From contig JBOZIK010000001.1 of assembly GCA_051453625.1 (NCBI GenBank), positions 197,527,548 to 197,591,547 of the forward strand: a stretch of 64,000 nucleotides of DNA. The letters run 5' to 3'. Position numbers and translations under genes: made by a program. The notes under the pieces were generated by a model. The model did not search any database and was not told the origin of the DNA. It saw only the letters and a program-made list of their open reading frames with translations. Positions 61,001-64,000 of this stretch are shown piece after piece (the first letter of the stretch is position 1; every line of letters begins with the position of its first letter). This DNA comes from Welwitschia mirabilis (taxonomy: Eukaryota; Gnetophyta; Gnetopsida; Welwitschiales).

Positions 61001-63353
61001 TGCAGTTATGCTGATGAATTCAATATCATTTCTGAAGTCTCTCAGGCTCTTTACTAAACTGGTGATTAAGTTTCCAAATATTTCACAGAAGTAAATAATG
61101 TCTATACAGCGCAAAGGCTTCAAGTAGTTTTCCATAGGCATTGGCCAATGTGTGGATGAGAGGTGAATGTTCTCTTTATTGATTGCTTCGGCATGTGTTA
61201 TGACAGGTTTGGAGAGAGCGTAATTTAAAAAAAAAAGAAGAAGAAAGAAAGAAAGAAAGAAAACAATGTTCAAGCTGTTAATAAATGGAAAGAAAGCTTG
61301 AAAATTCAAAAAGGAATTATATTACAAATGTGACAATATTACATGCATATTCCAATTTTATTATACCTTTGTTTTNNNNNNNNNNNNNNNNNNNNNNNNN
61401 NNNNNNNNNNNNNNNNNNNNNNNNNNNNNNNNNNNNNNNNNNNNNNNNNNNNNNNNNNNNNNNNNNNNNNNNNNNNNNNNNNNNNNNNNNNNNNNNNNNN
61501 NNNNNNNNNNNNNNNNNNNNNNNNNNNNNNNNNNNNNNNNNNNNNNNNNNNNNNNNNNNNNNNNNNNNNNNNNNNNNNNNNNNNNNNNNNNNNNNNNNNN
61601 NNNNNNNNNNNNNNNNNNNNNNNNNNNNNNNNNNNNNNNNNNNNNNNNNNNNNNNNNNNNNNNNNNNNNNNNNNNNNNNNNNNNNNNNNNNNNNNNNNNN
61701 NNNNNNNNNNNNNNNNNNNNNNNNNNNNNNNNNNNNNNNNNNNNNNNNNNNNNNNNNNNNNNNNNNNNNNNNNNNNNNNNNNNNNNNNNNNNNNNNNNNN
61801 NNNNNNNNNNNNNNNNNNNNNNNNNNNNNNNNNNNNNNNNNNNNNNNNNNNNNNNNNNNNNNNNNNNNNNNNNNNNNNNNNNNNNNNNNNNNNNNNNNNN
61901 NNNNNNNNNNNNNNNNNNNNNNNNNNNNNNNNNNNNNNNNNNNNNNNNNNNNNNNNNNNNNNNNNNNNNNNNNNNNNNNNNNNNNNNNNNNNNNNNNNNN
62001 NNNNNNNNNNNNNNNNNNNNNNNNNNNNNNNNNNNNNNNNNNNNNNNNNNNNNNNNNNNNNNNNNNNNNNNNNNNNNNNNNNNNNNNNNNNNNNNNNNNN
62101 NNNNNNNNNNNNNNNNNNNNNNNNNNNNNNNNNNNNNNNNNNNNNNNNNNNNNNNNNNNNNNNNNNNNNNNNNNNNNNNNNNNNNNNNNNNNNNNNNNNN
62201 NNNNNNNNNNNNNNNNNNNNNNNNNNNNNNNNNNNNNNNNNNNNNNNNNNNNNNNNNNNNNNNNNNNNNNNNNNNNNNNNNNNNNNNNNNNNNNNNNNNN
62301 NNNNNNNNNNNNNNNNNNNNNNNNNNNNNNNNNNNNNNNNNNNNNNNNNNNNNNNNNNNNNNCATATTCCAATTTTCATATCCCTTGGTTTTTGGCTAGT
62401 CTTTCATGGTGAAGGTGTTGGGTAACCAGGCGTTTATCATTCCAAGATCATACTGCCTTTCTATTTCCTTTAGTCTTTAGAGTTATATGTTTTTCATGAC
62501 GGAGCCTTTTAGTTTCTGAAAACCTTTGGGCAGAAAGTAGTTGCTTGGGAGCCAAGGGAAGAAACTGGAAGCAGAACTATTTCTCATCCAGCACAGCTTC
62601 TATTTTGGAAAGCAGACATTCCTATTGTTAGCAGTGTACCACCCACTATAGAATTAGATCCTTAACTACTTAAAAAAATGTTGTATCATGGAAAAATTGC
62701 AGTGCAAATACTCCCTACATTAAAATTTGATTGCTAATTTAAGAACTTCCTGCTGCCTATTTGACCCTTCCATTAATGTTTATGCTTTTGCATCTTCTTT
62801 TATTTCTGTTCATCACTCTTTGAAATGTTGGTTTAAGAAAGTATGAAGGCAAACACACTTGTTCTTGAGAAAATAGATCTCTAATGTTCTATCAGATGAA
62901 CTGGCAAACTAAAACTATTTTTTTTCCTCTAGGCACCAGGACTTGGCATACTGGCCGATAACAAAAGACACAAGGACTGCATCATTTTGGCTTGCCATTG
63001 ATAATTCCACTGTAGAAAATGGATGTCTGCAATTTGTTCCTGGAACGCATCTAGAGCCAGAGCTGAGAGGCCATGGAACTCTCCATGGTGACCGTAATAA
63101 ATCACACACTATTTCTGCTACTCTCTCTGAGAAGGACAAGCCTAAGCCAGCAGAATTGATGCGTGGAGATGCCACAGTCCATCATGAACGCATCTTACAT
63201 GGATCAGGTGGTAATTTCAGTAAGACTAGCTGGAGAAGAGCATGGGTTATTGCCTACCGATCTGAGGAAACAGTTAAAGAGGAACGCAGAAGAGGCTTCA
63301 CTCATTCCCATAATGACCCTTTGGATGTTCTAAATGCAGTTGGTAAACCATGA
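15997..63353 (+). CDS. Phytanoyl-CoA dioxygenase (PhyH) family Fe(II)/2-oxoglutarate oxygenase, four exons
   Basis: Join of 15997-16083, 37578-37738, 38628-38768 and 62933-63353 gives 810 nt, 269 aa plus TGA, with all four exons in frame and GT-AG introns. Family members hydroxylate a substrate using Fe(II), O2 and 2-oxoglutarate. The metal ligands are visible: H131 and D133 in HQD, and distal H219 in ILHGSG, followed by R231/R232 as candidate 2-oxoglutarate carboxylate binders. The jelly-roll core runs from about residue 84 to 238. The C-terminus ends GKP, so no PTS1 is present; no PTS2, signal peptide or membrane segment is seen, which suggests a cytosolic enzyme. The start is the only ATG in the frame and has A at -3 and G at +4. 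The substrate cannot be read from sequence. The HQDLAYWP style resembles bacterial and algal PhyH proteins more than Arabidopsis PAHX as I remember it. All key residues are intact, so the gene is probably functional. Confidence 0.88.
16102..17140. other. Intron 1, proximal part, no transposon recognised
   Basis: Immediately follows exon 1. No coding domain or repeat boundary was recognised on either strand. Confidence 0.45.
17200..17490 (-). pseudogene. Unidentified coding-like fragment, K/E-rich C-terminus
   Basis: The - strand reads LWRQLMGLKATLVIDKTQKG, then RENYKKASFQVSI, one in-frame stop, then EKEEAESLKPNLDEMMIRLL and a lysine-rich end KKKQKS with a stop at about 17201. The composition looks like a real protein terminus rather than random AT-rich sequence, perhaps a processed pseudogene or an exon captured by a transposon. 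The family was not recognised. Confidence 0.3.
17850..18900. repeat. Dispersed repeat R1, copy in intron 1
   Basis: Aligns over about 1 kb to 58450-59400 in intron 3. Shared stretches include GCAATAGATAAGTG, CACAATTAATATGTGTG, AATAGATTAACT and AAAATGTATGATAAA, in the same order and orientation. No coding domain is present. It may be an unclassified transposon or a segmental duplication within the gene. Confidence 0.6.
19022..19945. repeat. Direct repeat pair (about 240-265 bp) flanking an LTR-like insert
   Basis: The left copy, 19022-19262, and the right copy, 19682-19945, share ACTAGAATTGTG, TCAATTGTGAAC-like and AGAAGGTTCAT-like blocks in order. Between them, 19310-19640 has LTR-like composition: it begins near TGTTACTGTAG, contains CTATTTAATCCCC as a possible TATA zone and has no reading frame. 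This could be a small LTR element, or a tandem duplication with an insertion. Confidence 0.45.
20250..23480. repeat. Pyrimidine-rich island with recurring CATGCCTAGG modules
   Basis: A C/T-rich + strand region, GC-richer than its flanks, with gaps at 20524-21177 and about 21758-21766. A module of two CATGCCTAGG boxes 40-50 bp apart, each followed by TGGAAG, occurs at 20448/20490, 21480/21521 and, degraded, at 21813/21860; a fourth partial copy lies near 22190. Long open frames here (for example 22075-22603) reflect skewed composition, and no protein domain was recognised. Confidence 0.55.
20524..21177. other. Assembly gap, 654 N
   Basis: A run of unknown bases inside the pyrimidine-rich island. 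It follows directly after a CATGCCTAGG module, so the gap may hide further copies. Confidence 0.99.
23891..24013 (+). mobile_element. Start of a Sirevirus-like copia LTR, cut by a gap
   Basis: Begins TGTTGGAGAAATATGTTTCA, matching the start of the LTRs at 24496 and 29923. It contains GGGACGTTTAG and GGGATGTCCGG, members of the family's U3 motif array. The 100-N gap at 24014-24113 ends it. Confidence 0.7.
24114..24495 (+). mobile_element. 3' non-coding end of a copia element with polypurine tracts
   Basis: Corresponds to 29555-29922: both contain a CAATNATGACANAGGGG-type purine tract (near 24155 and 29620), a segment with CTGCAAAGA and CTTNTGTTAAG, and a second GGGGAGTAA tract just before an LTR. 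More than one polypurine tract upstream of the 3' LTR is, as I recall, a described feature of Sireviruses. Confidence 0.6.
24496..25565 (+). mobile_element. Copia LTR A (1070 bp), full length
   Basis: Starts TGTTAGAGAAACATG and ends CTAACA. It is followed at 25568 by TGGCGTCAGAGCC, close to the initiator-tRNA-Met primer-binding consensus TGGTATCAGAGCC. U3 carries about seven copies of a GGGACGTCC-derived motif between 24586 and 24840. A promoter core GAGAGTGGAGTAGGC followed by CACCATAAAATCT lies at about 25377-25413. It is preceded by the 3' end of one element and followed by gag of another, so it appears shared between tandem elements. Confidence 0.75.
25568..25580 (+). promoter_or_regulatory. 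Primer-binding site of the copia element
   Basis: TGGCGTCAGAGCC lies two bases after the LTR end and differs at two positions from the usual initiator-tRNA-Met site. It fixes the right edge of LTR A. Confidence 0.7.
25632..27008 (+). pseudogene. Copia gag (UBN2 type) with zinc knuckle and coiled-coil extension
   Basis: The reading frame, broken by stops, shows the UBN2 capsid-like domain at 25660-26300: MNAIICALSNKEYD, TTKDMWETLRIAQEGT, LVRKILRSL-type text (here VVRKILRSLTAKFRPK) and KVEELQGSLMAYE. A CCHC knuckle at 26494-26538 (CYECKSFDHVAIKY) has the last cysteine changed to tyrosine, with an in-frame TAA just before it. A coiled-coil linker (26800-27000) ends in DNLNKLLG. In life gag forms the particle that packages element RNA. 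This copy cannot make a complete product. Confidence 0.75.
27120..27600 (+). pseudogene. Copia second zinc knuckle and protease region
   Basis: A second knuckle-like stretch (CYYCN..YGHIQFSC) lies near 27121-27168. Protease follows at 27257-27595 in a frame of 112 codons with WYIDSDCSRHMSGD. The catalytic aspartate is present, but the usual DSG reads DSD, which should impair the aspartic protease. The downstream segment GLKHNLLSISHICDRG is standard for copia. Confidence 0.72.
27671..28047 (+). pseudogene. Copia integrase N-terminal part, cut by a gap
   Basis: Contains DACVKGELIKSTFKNK, LLDLIHIDLVGLIRTRSIR with a stop, then VIVDHFSRYSWVLFLSNKDE and FEMFIKVCKRIQNKK. These are the zinc-binding tail and the first catalytic part of copia integrase. 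The first expected cysteine of WDACVKG reads W. The 100-N gap at 28048 removes the rest, and no RT is seen after it. Confidence 0.75.
28148..29080 (+). pseudogene. Second copia gag fragment (coiled coil and knuckle)
   Basis: After the gap the sequence is gag again rather than integrase. It holds a degraded first knuckle (CCECKGFGYITSE), acidic text LNFGLISMKESSD, a coiled coil over 28400-28650 ending ENLNKLLEIG, and an intact CCHC knuckle CFYCQEYGHMQFSC at about 28761-28802. A further WVSKESLIQ segment lies near 28905. It is a relative of the gag at 25632-27008 but not identical, so two elements are fused or the assembly joined them across the gap. Confidence 0.7.
29081..29454 (+). other. Non-coding copia-derived sequence before a 100-N gap
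   Basis: A purine tract AAAGGGAGAGAAAG lies near 29310. About 30 bases before the gap (from 29426) are nearly repeated after it (from 29555). No RT or RNase H is present. Confidence 0.45.
29555..29922 (+). mobile_element. 3' non-coding end of a copia element with polypurine tracts (second copy)
   Basis: Parallel to 24114-24495. It has a purine tract ATGACAAAGGGGAAAAAA near 29622 and AAGGGGGAGTAA at 29901-29912, just upstream of LTR B. Confidence 0.6.
29923..30970 (+). mobile_element. Copia LTR B (1048 bp), full length
   Basis: Starts TGTTGGAGAAGTGTG and ends GGTCCTAACA. No primer-binding site follows, so it is a 3' LTR. U3 has about nine copies of a GGGACGTCC-type motif from 30000 to 30263. 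A 27-bp tandem repeat (GTGACCCTTGGTGAAGGG-like, three to four copies) lies at 30650-30735. The promoter core GAGAGTGGAGTAGGC followed by CCACTATAAATCTC lies at about 30769-30813. Confidence 0.75.
30971..32120. other. Intron 1 sequence without recognised features
   Basis: No coding domain or LTR boundary was recognised between LTR B and the gypsy remnant. Confidence 0.4.
32129..32416 (-). mobile_element. Possible gypsy 3' flank or short LTR with a primer-binding-like site
   Basis: On the - strand, downstream of the integrase remnant, a purine tract (GTGGAGGAGGATCCC) is followed by about 250 bp that ends CCTCACA, then TGGTATCAGAGC at 32129-32140. Two imperfect copies of a 45-bp segment lie at 32178 and 32320. 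The LTR reading is tentative because no partner LTR was found. Confidence 0.3.
32417..33970 (-). pseudogene. Ty3/gypsy pol remnant: RNase H end and integrase
   Basis: On the - strand, in order. The end of RNase H (YSVESQYIPRNGNTVVDVLNQ) lies near 33720-33790. The integrase zinc region (REYYWPQMKQEVKQYVASYS) lies near 33380-33480 with its cysteines partly lost. The integrase core (FKLHGLQKTILLYWDTKFM) lies near 33120-33200, where the usual catalytic SDRD reads LYWD, and AYNQSKHSSIGELPL lies near 32910-32950. The C-terminal domain (ILEHMEEVTYKLKLP, then HMVLHVYLLKCFKEG) lies at 32530-32640. The element is dead. RT was not recognised to the right, and no chromodomain was identified. Confidence 0.72.
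33971..35832. other. Intron 1 sequence, possible old LINE 3' UTR
   Basis: No protein domain was recognised. Positions 34900-35150 resemble plant LINE 3' UTR text (a GTAGGGGCTAGGCCTTG stretch and T-rich runs), but this is a weak match by composition. Confidence 0.3.
35833..36837 (+). mobile_element. Copia LTR C, solo LTR with a primer-binding remnant
   Basis: Begins TGTTGCAGAGATTTCAAAGG. Its U3 carries GGGATGTCCC at 35981, CGGACATCTG at 36028, GGGATGTCCC at 36050 and GGGACATCC at 36097. The promoter core GAGAGTGGAGTAGGC followed by CCACTATAAAATCTG lies at about 36560-36598 and matches LTRs A and B. TATCAGAGGAACTAGG follows at 36838, resembling a decayed tRNA-Met site. No gag or pol follows before exon 2, hence a solo or truncated element. 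Confidence 0.6.
36838..37577. other. Intron 1, distal end
   Basis: Ordinary AT-rich intron sequence leading to the exon 2 acceptor. No coding domain was recognised. Confidence 0.5.
37578..37738 (+). CDS. PhyH exon 2 (residues 30-83)
   Basis: Acceptor TTTCAG precedes GGTGTCCTG and donor GTAGGG follows. It encodes GVLSEEEVNELEKEF, the helix that continues directly from exon 1 in PhyH proteins, and ends with LPSR, whose arginine codon is split with exon 3. Phase and protein continuity both fit, which supports the 21.5-kb intron before it. Confidence 0.87.
37739..38627 (+). other. PhyH intron 2 (889 bp)
   Basis: A normal-sized AT-rich intron with GTAGGG donor and CACATAG acceptor. No transposon domain was seen, which contrasts with the two giant introns on either side. 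Confidence 0.8.
38628..38768 (+). CDS. PhyH exon 3 (residues 83-130)
   Basis: Acceptor CACATAG and donor GTGAGT. It encodes YNPALRNN, an ERRAASIARQLLG helix and the DYDQLLAKPP strand that leads to the active site. The tryptophan codon (TG|G) just before the HQD motif is split across the intron, so the metal-binding motif starts exactly at the next exon, 24 kb away. Confidence 0.88.
38769..40039. other. Intron 3, proximal part
   Basis: No transposon domain was recognised. The phrase CTCCACTAAGAATGCAAC occurs twice, near 39028 and 39126, suggesting a 98-bp duplication. Confidence 0.4.
40194..40605 (+). mobile_element. 5' LTR of the nested copia element
   Basis: Runs from TATTAGAAAAG (the usual TG start reads TA) to TTTTGTAACA, followed by the tRNA-Met type primer-binding site. 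It aligns to 41931-42167 plus 56111-56294. Confidence 0.72.
40664..41420 (+). pseudogene. Copia gag remnant of the nested element
   Basis: Reads VPMDKLDGYKYELWKIKVET with a stop soon after. In other frames follow LAIIQRCLDNSILTNV and HELCNRLENPY, as in UBN2-type gags. A former zinc knuckle at 41362-41415 reads CYYSKKIRNVKGNYLEF, with cysteine and histidine positions lost. It cannot encode a functional gag. Confidence 0.6.
42886..43751 (-). pseudogene. LINE ORF2 C-terminal part with zf-RVT domain
   Basis: AWHKVCIPKLEGGLGLKN at 43690-43745 is the conserved segment after the RT thumb. The zf-RVT domain is split by a frameshift: PACILCGIANEPE lies near 43250-43290 and HLFFTCPFFKEVWSK near 43190-43230. 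The last part, SIWKQRNDSILRK, is the usual LINE C-terminal text. The frames are broken. Confidence 0.72.
43842..44861 (-). pseudogene. LINE ORF2 reverse transcriptase
   Basis: Two overlapping broken frames. 44556-44861 carries LILIPKKVNPQIVSDFRPIA and the GAFIKGRSI segment. 43842-44531 carries DLQKAYDSLEW, GIRQGDPLYPYLF at about 44325-44363 and the catalytic loop FTDDLLLF at about 44193-44216, where FADD is usual. Both loop aspartates remain, and KYLGIPL follows. The stop and frame changes between the pieces inactivate it. The family style is plant L1. Confidence 0.8.
44870..45765 (-). repeat. LINE ORF2 linker, copy 1 of an 850-bp duplicated segment
   Basis: Matches 53125-53945 with about 13% differences, counted over a 157-bp sample. 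It covers the end of the endonuclease domain (LDRALVNDKW text) and the linker before RT. Similarity stops abruptly at 45765, where unrelated AT-rich DNA begins. Confidence 0.75.
45766..47149. other. AT-rich insert sequence, no gene
   Basis: A-rich and T-rich runs, including A15 near 46572. No domain was recognised. It lies inside the 7.4-kb segment that splits the LINE. Confidence 0.4.
47150..48260 (-). pseudogene. Very old LINE remnant, distinct from the L1 copies
   Basis: The - strand reads LLTFFLFANLVTSISKLHQG then SEMSINTQKTKVRFWET near 48030-48195. This is the RT catalytic region of another non-LTR type in which the loop FADD has decayed to FANL. A zf-RVT-like CRHSTMGFFEHIFIECP lies near 47185-47235. 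Several stops interrupt the frame. The SINTQKTKV text suggests an RTE-like or related clade, which is uncertain. Confidence 0.5.
48340..48700 (+). mobile_element. Candidate tRNA-derived SINE
   Basis: An A-box-like TAGTGTCATTGGTTTAAC at about 48348 and a B-box GGGTTCGAGGCCC at about 48397 are spaced 50 bp apart. The body continues to a purine-rich A/G tail at 48604-48690. No target duplication was found. The head does not fold as a tRNA gene. Confidence 0.45.
48701..51030. other. Insert sequence without recognised features
   Basis: AT-rich. If the LTR at 51031-52211 is a 5' LTR on the - strand, an internal region would lie here, but no gag or pol text was recognised. Confidence 0.35.
51031..52211 (-). 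mobile_element. Candidate gypsy-type LTR with U3 repeats and TATA box
   Basis: On the - strand it begins TGTGATGAGC at about 52211. The promoter CCCTATAAATAAGACCCC lies at about 51690-51707 and is followed by a pyrimidine-rich leader, as in plant gypsy LTRs. Its U3 has three copies of a GTCGTGGGGACGAC-type hairpin (+ strand sense) at 51818-51832, 51873-51900 and 51983-52000. The right-hand TG boundary is fair; the left end is a guess. It is probably a solo LTR. Confidence 0.5.
52212..53124. other. Insert sequence with a short tandem duplication and a 100-N gap
   Basis: A segment of about 75 bp containing ATGATCTNGGTG and ACTCCT..CTTGTG is present twice in tandem at 52670-52800. A gap spans 52956-53055. 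No gene was seen. Confidence 0.4.
53125..54697 (-). pseudogene. LINE ORF2 N-terminal part: endonuclease and linker
   Basis: ORF2 starts at about 54697 with MMLSTWNVRGLGSLEK. The endonuclease residues are visible: IETK near 54595, a DFN segment (SRDFNCFLLAKEKI) near 54060, CKLDRALVN near 53900 and SNHSPCVV near 53810. Stops are present, and a 100-N gap plus an LTR-start fragment (54266-54442) interrupts the domain. It ends at 53125 in the linker, before RT, where the 7.4-kb insert begins. Confidence 0.75.
54266..54342 (+). mobile_element. Fragment of a Sirevirus-like LTR start inside the LINE
   Basis: Begins TGTTGAGAACAAATATGTTT and then CAATGATGAA, matching the starts of LTRs A, B and 23891. 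It follows GAAAG in the LINE endonuclease. The gap at 54343-54442 cuts it, and LINE text resumes after the gap. Confidence 0.55.
54700..56020 (-). pseudogene. LINE ORF1 with CCHC zinc knuckle
   Basis: Starts with MALTSHNPQDQMTEEPRKSS at about 56004, about 105 bp from the element's 5' end. WADIVVG is the usual opening of plant LINE ORF1, and the DUF4283-like middle part is broken by stops. A complete knuckle CPICRPLGHEGRDC lies at 55288-55330. A basic tail (GKKGNNKVKG) lies near 54770. ORF1 proteins bind element RNA. Several stops make this copy non-functional. Confidence 0.7.
56300..58449. other. Intron 3 sequence after the nested elements
   Basis: The first 280 bp (56300-56580) align to 62439-62690 near exon 4. 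No gene or domain was recognised in the remainder. Confidence 0.5.
58450..59400. repeat. Dispersed repeat R1, copy in intron 3
   Basis: The partner of 17850-18900 in the same orientation and block order. Non-coding. Confidence 0.6.
59420..60590 (+). pseudogene. Copia reverse transcriptase and RNase H remnant
   Basis: Broken + strand frames. The RT catalytic region reads MVVLLLYLDVMLIEGNDV at 59647-59700, where the usual YVDD is YLDV. LGSLMYAMVCKGFDISYA follows near 59985-60040. RNase H pieces are LCFGAFSLTANSFVDA (about 60110-60155), YIFIVGGGGVTG (about 60200-60235), VKEMIWLRCI (about 60290-60320) and DFRYHFIRKVLEDKKVDVQ (about 60425-60480). The catalytic residues and frame are lost. Gag, protease and integrase are not present upstream. 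Confidence 0.75.
60594..60950 (+). mobile_element. Candidate 3' LTR of the copia fragment
   Basis: Starts TGTTGGGGTTTGCGG directly after the RNase H remnant and has a TATA-like GTATAAAATCC at about 60708. The right boundary is uncertain and no partner LTR was found. Confidence 0.4.
61226..61264 (+). repeat. (GAAA)n purine microsatellite
   Basis: An A10 run, then AAGAAGAAG, then about five GAAA units. Confidence 0.8.
61270..62690. repeat. Paralogue of 40040-40193 plus 56295-56580, with an unoccupied copia site
   Basis: Left part, 61270-61375: shares CTTGAAAATTC and CATATTCCAATTTT with 40065-40130. Right part, 62363-62690: shares AGTCTTTCATGGTGAAGG with 40150-40175 and then blocks such as TATTTTGGA and CATTCCTATTGTTA with 56330-56560. 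TTATC at 62434-62438 marks the unoccupied equivalent of the copia target. A 987-N gap (61376-62362) splits the segment. Confidence 0.65.
61376..62362. other. Assembly gap, 987 N
   Basis: The bases on both sides (CATATTCCAATTTT) are similar to each other. Reading frames across it are artefacts. Confidence 0.99.
62933..63353 (+). CDS. PhyH exon 4, catalytic exon (residues 130-269)
   Basis: A polypyrimidine tract and CTAG acceptor precede GCACCAGGAC. This exon carries all metal ligands: HQD at residues 131-133 and H219 in VHHERILHGSGGN, plus the WRRAW segment that should bind 2-oxoglutarate. The strand NGCLQFVPGTH (residues 160-169) is typical of the family. It ends FTHSHNDPLDVLNAVGKP and TGA at 63351-63353. 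There is no frameshift or premature stop. Confidence 0.9.
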
Positions 63354-64000
63354 CTACATTTATCATTTTAGAAAACTTTTCTTCTTAATTATGTGTGAAT
63401 GCTTGCTTGTTAAAGTACATGAGGGGCATGTGTCGCTACCCATCTGATACATCTTTACAAGACATAATATATTATCCAGTCACACTTGCTTCACACTTTA
63501 GAACGTGTGAATAATGTCCGTGGAAACTTAAATATTTAAATTAAATGCTTAAGCAGGTTCCAATATATATGAGGCACCCCTTTTTGTGGTGACGTATTTT
63601 GCAGCCTTTTCTTTTTTGATACTTAGTTCCTTACACAAACTGTGTTAGGCACTGCTATGTATTACTTTGCTGATTAGGAATCAAAATGACATGTAAGCCT
63701 TGGTAATTAGAGCAGCTGTAAAGAGACATGTCAAAAGTTTACAATTACGTGTCATTGGGGTAGAAAATCTGGTCAGATGCACAAGTATTATTTGTATAAT
63801 ACATCTTTATGTAGGTGGTCTCTCATTTACTGTTCATGCTTGCTGCTTTAAGCTCCAAAAAATGGAAAGGAAATTAAATAATCAGGTTATGAGTAGGATC
63901 AAGTAATTCACATTGTGTTATTCATATTCATAGAAATATAGTTGGCTTATTTACAATATTGTGTATCTTATAATTTTATAAATGTTAACTTGTTTAACAT
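63354..64000 (+). other. 3' UTR and downstream flank of the PhyH gene
   Basis: AT-rich sequence after the stop codon. No canonical AATAAA lies within the first 150 bp, and the cleavage site cannot be placed. No other gene is visible to the end of the window. Confidence 0.4.

Noticed and set aside
1-64000. CRISPR arrays, bacterial operons, phage or plasmid functions
   Set aside because: Spliced gene structure, plant retrotransposons and base composition show nuclear plant DNA. The regular repeats (160 bp, 210 bp) have no unique spacers.

Overview
The window reads as nuclear DNA of a seed plant with a very large, transposon-filled genome, most likely a gymnosperm. This is inferred from AT-rich sequence, introns above 20 kb, and layers of old LTR and LINE retrotransposons. 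Only one cellular gene can be supported. No tRNA or rRNA gene, CRISPR array or bacterial-style operon was seen. Eleven runs of N break the sequence, and several element boundaries meet those gaps.

The gene is a phytanoyl-CoA dioxygenase (PhyH) family Fe(II)/2-oxoglutarate oxygenase on the + strand. Four exons (15997-16083, 37578-37738, 38628-38768, 62933-63353) join in frame to 810 nt, or 269 aa plus stop, with GT-AG splice sites. The coding part is spread over 47.4 kb because introns 1 and 3 are 21.5 and 24.2 kb and are filled with transposons. Intron 2 is 889 bp. The start codon lies 29 bp beyond an array of degenerate 160-bp tandem repeats, so the promoter or 5' UTR is largely repeat-derived.

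Upstream of the gene (1-15996): a decayed Ty3/gypsy gag with a candidate LTR on the - strand (1270-4109); an array of tRNA-like, SINE-type units, four direct and one inverted (7036-8125); a GC-richer stretch of unknown coding-like sequence (8850-10580); a degenerate L1-type LINE on the - strand (about 10850-14680); and the 160-bp array.

Intron 1: a dispersed repeat also found in intron 3; a short LTR-like insert between direct repeats; a pyrimidine-rich island with recurring CATGCCTAGG modules; a complex of Sirevirus-like Ty1/copia elements (23891-30970) with LTRs, primer-binding site, gag, protease and integrase but no reverse transcriptase; a Ty3/gypsy pol remnant (32417-33970, -); and a solo LTR of the same copia family (35833-36837).

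Intron 3: a nested structure. An old copia element (40194-56294, 5-bp target duplication TTATC) has a LINE in its 3' LTR (42168-56110). That LINE is itself interrupted by 7.4 kb holding an older LINE remnant, a SINE candidate and a gypsy-type LTR. A paralogous stretch at 61270-62690 keeps the unoccupied copia target site. A second copia fragment with RT and RNase H remnants lies at 59420-60590. No transposon reading frame here is intact, so the only gene likely to work is the PhyH one. No new multi-gene system was found. The most unusual signals are the repeat architectures: the LTR U3 arrays of a decayed palindrome, the SINE multimer, and the tandem array abutting the gene start.
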